Source: an uncultured Phycisphaerales bacterium
Lineage (GTDB): Bacteria > Planctomycetota > Phycisphaerae > WQYP01
Direction: 5' to 3'
Length of the DNA: 6,093 nt
NCBI GenBank assembly: GCA_937901265.1
Contig: CALCHA010000015.1
Location: 1-6,093, forward strand
The position numbers and the translations under genes are program-made. The stretch's first letter is position 1, and every line of letters starts with the position of its first letter. Shown here one piece after another: positions 5,755 through 6,093 of this stretch. The notes beneath the pieces are model-generated. The model was not told the origin of the DNA, did not search any database, and worked only from the letters and a program-made list of their open reading frames with translations.

Positions 5755-5783
5755 ACTATGCCCCCGCCACTTAGGTCTGTCAA
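5755..5783 (-). promoter_or_regulatory. Candidate sigma70-type promoter of csp
   Basis: On the minus strand a perfect TTGACA -35 box (5783-5778) is followed after an ideal 17-base spacer by CATAGT (5760-5755), which matches TATAAT at 4 of 6 positions. The predicted transcription start is near 5748. It is the best promoter-like match I noticed in the window and points toward the csp gene. Confidence 0.55.
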
Positions 5784-5880
5784 CGCAATTTTTTCCCATC
5801 TTCCCAGCGATTCCAGACCTATGGCGTAAAGCCGCAAATGCCCTGCCATTCTCCGTAGCAACCACCTTCCAACCGCCCTG

Positions 5881-5889
5881 TGATATAGT
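5881..5889 (+). promoter_or_regulatory. Extended -10 promoter of the right-end gene
   Basis: TGATATAGT fits the extended -10 form TGnTATAAT with five of six core bases. No recognisable -35 box lies 16-18 bases upstream, which is acceptable for extended -10 promoters. Transcription would start around 5896, giving a leader of about 20 bases that consists mostly of the ribosome site AAGGA (5904-5908) of the gene at 5916. Confidence 0.5.
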
Positions 5890-5915
5890 AAGGCACCGAA
5901 GAAAAGGATACTCCC

Positions 5916-6093
5916 GTGAATAGCGCCATTGGCGAAAGCGTCCCGGCCCTCCCGGTCCCCCCGGCCCTTCTGGTCTGGGGATTCCCGCGCGAGCGCTGGC
6001 CCGACCCGCTGCCGCAACTGCTCGCCGCCCGACGCTTCCACCTCCTCGCCCTTCCCACCATCTACGCCATCGCCGCGGCACTCGCAGATCCCT
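5916..6093 (+). CDS. Unrecognised protein, N-terminal 59 codons, runs off right edge
   Basis: The frame opens at GTG 5916 and stays open to the window end, 59 codons so far. The start is supported by AAGGA (5904-5908) with a 7-base spacer and by an extended -10 box at 5884-5889. Third codon positions are nearly all G or C, like the certain genes here, which supports real coding. The visible residues begin MNSAIGESVPALPVPPALLV, then WGFPRERWPDPLPQLLAARR, then FHLLALPTIYAIAAALADP. It is rich in Pro, Leu and Ala; there is no clear signal peptide, and the stretch 43-57 is moderately hydrophobic. I recognise no family and offer no function. The several open frames on the opposite strand are Arg/Gly-rich and look like shadows. 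Confidence 0.6.
   Translation, partial: MNSAIGESVPALPVPPALLVWGFPRERWPDPLPQLLAARRFHLLALPTIYAIAAALADP

Larger units (their letters stand above)
5579..5915. other. Divergent intergenic region between csp and the right-end gene
   Basis: This 337-base stretch has no convincing gene. From 5579 to about 5748 it holds the predicted csp leader, then the csp promoter (5755-5783). The piece from 5784 to 5880 includes a T6 run at 5789-5794 without an upstream stem and shows nothing else I can interpret. The last part holds the extended -10 box and ribosome site of the gene starting at 5916. Its AT content is visibly higher than in the genes beside it, as expected for regulatory DNA. Confidence 0.6.

Noticed and set aside
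5784..5800. T6 run as a terminator
   Set aside because: No stem precedes it on the plus strand, and on the minus strand it lies upstream of the csp promoter.
5736..6081. Several minus-strand open frames at the right end
   Set aside because: They are Arg/Gly/Trp-rich, have no ribosome sites and lie opposite the better supported plus-strand start at 5916 and through the csp promoter.
1..6093. CRISPR arrays, insertion sequences, att sites, tRNA or rRNA genes
   Set aside because: No regularly spaced direct repeats, transposase or integrase motifs, or recognisable RNA-gene sequences were seen.

Overview
The window is a GC-rich, densely packed bacterial chromosome segment. It carries ordinary housekeeping genes and several lineage-type secreted or membrane proteins of unknown function. 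Three of the eight genes appear to start with GTG. The cell is probably Gram-negative: there is a MreD-family protein, two proteins with Sec signal peptides, and an L-aspartate oxidase whose N-terminal leader resembles Planctomycetota enzymes as I remember them. Planctomycetota (Phycisphaerae-like) is my best guess at the lineage, but it is an inference from general gene style and not proven by the sequence.

Layout, left to right. The left edge holds the N-terminal 246 codons of sucC (succinyl-CoA synthetase beta subunit) on the minus strand, running off the window. Divergent from it is a 133-residue DUF5658-like membrane protein on the plus strand. That gene converges on a three-gene minus-strand block which reads, in transcription order, secreted TPR-type protein (4739-3714), nadB (3652-2027) and mreD (1912-1373). 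The gaps are 61 and about 114 bases, so co-transcription is possible but the mreD start is uncertain. Divergent from the TPR gene is a small secreted protein of unknown function (4845-5210). It converges on a cold-shock-domain protein gene (5578-5348, minus), and a strong GC hairpin lies between the two stops. The right end has a 337-base divergent intergenic region and then the first 59 codons of an unrecognised plus-strand gene that leaves the window.

Regulation is most visible on the right. The cold-shock gene has a consensus -35 box and a fair -10 box about 180 bases upstream of its start, predicting a leader RNA of roughly 170 nt that contains a two-tier hairpin. This architecture recalls the long thermo-responsive leaders of cspA-type mRNAs. 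The partial gene at the right end has an extended -10 promoter and a well placed Shine-Dalgarno sequence.

Metabolically, sucC (TCA cycle) and nadB (first step of de novo NAD synthesis from aspartate) are core enzymes, and MreD belongs to the cell-elongation machinery. I see no phage, IS element, CRISPR array, tRNA or rRNA gene, and no evidence of a dedicated defence or mobile system. The most interesting items are the csp leader, the nadB-mreD arrangement without mreB or mreC, and the divergent pair of uncharacterised secreted proteins around 4740-4845.
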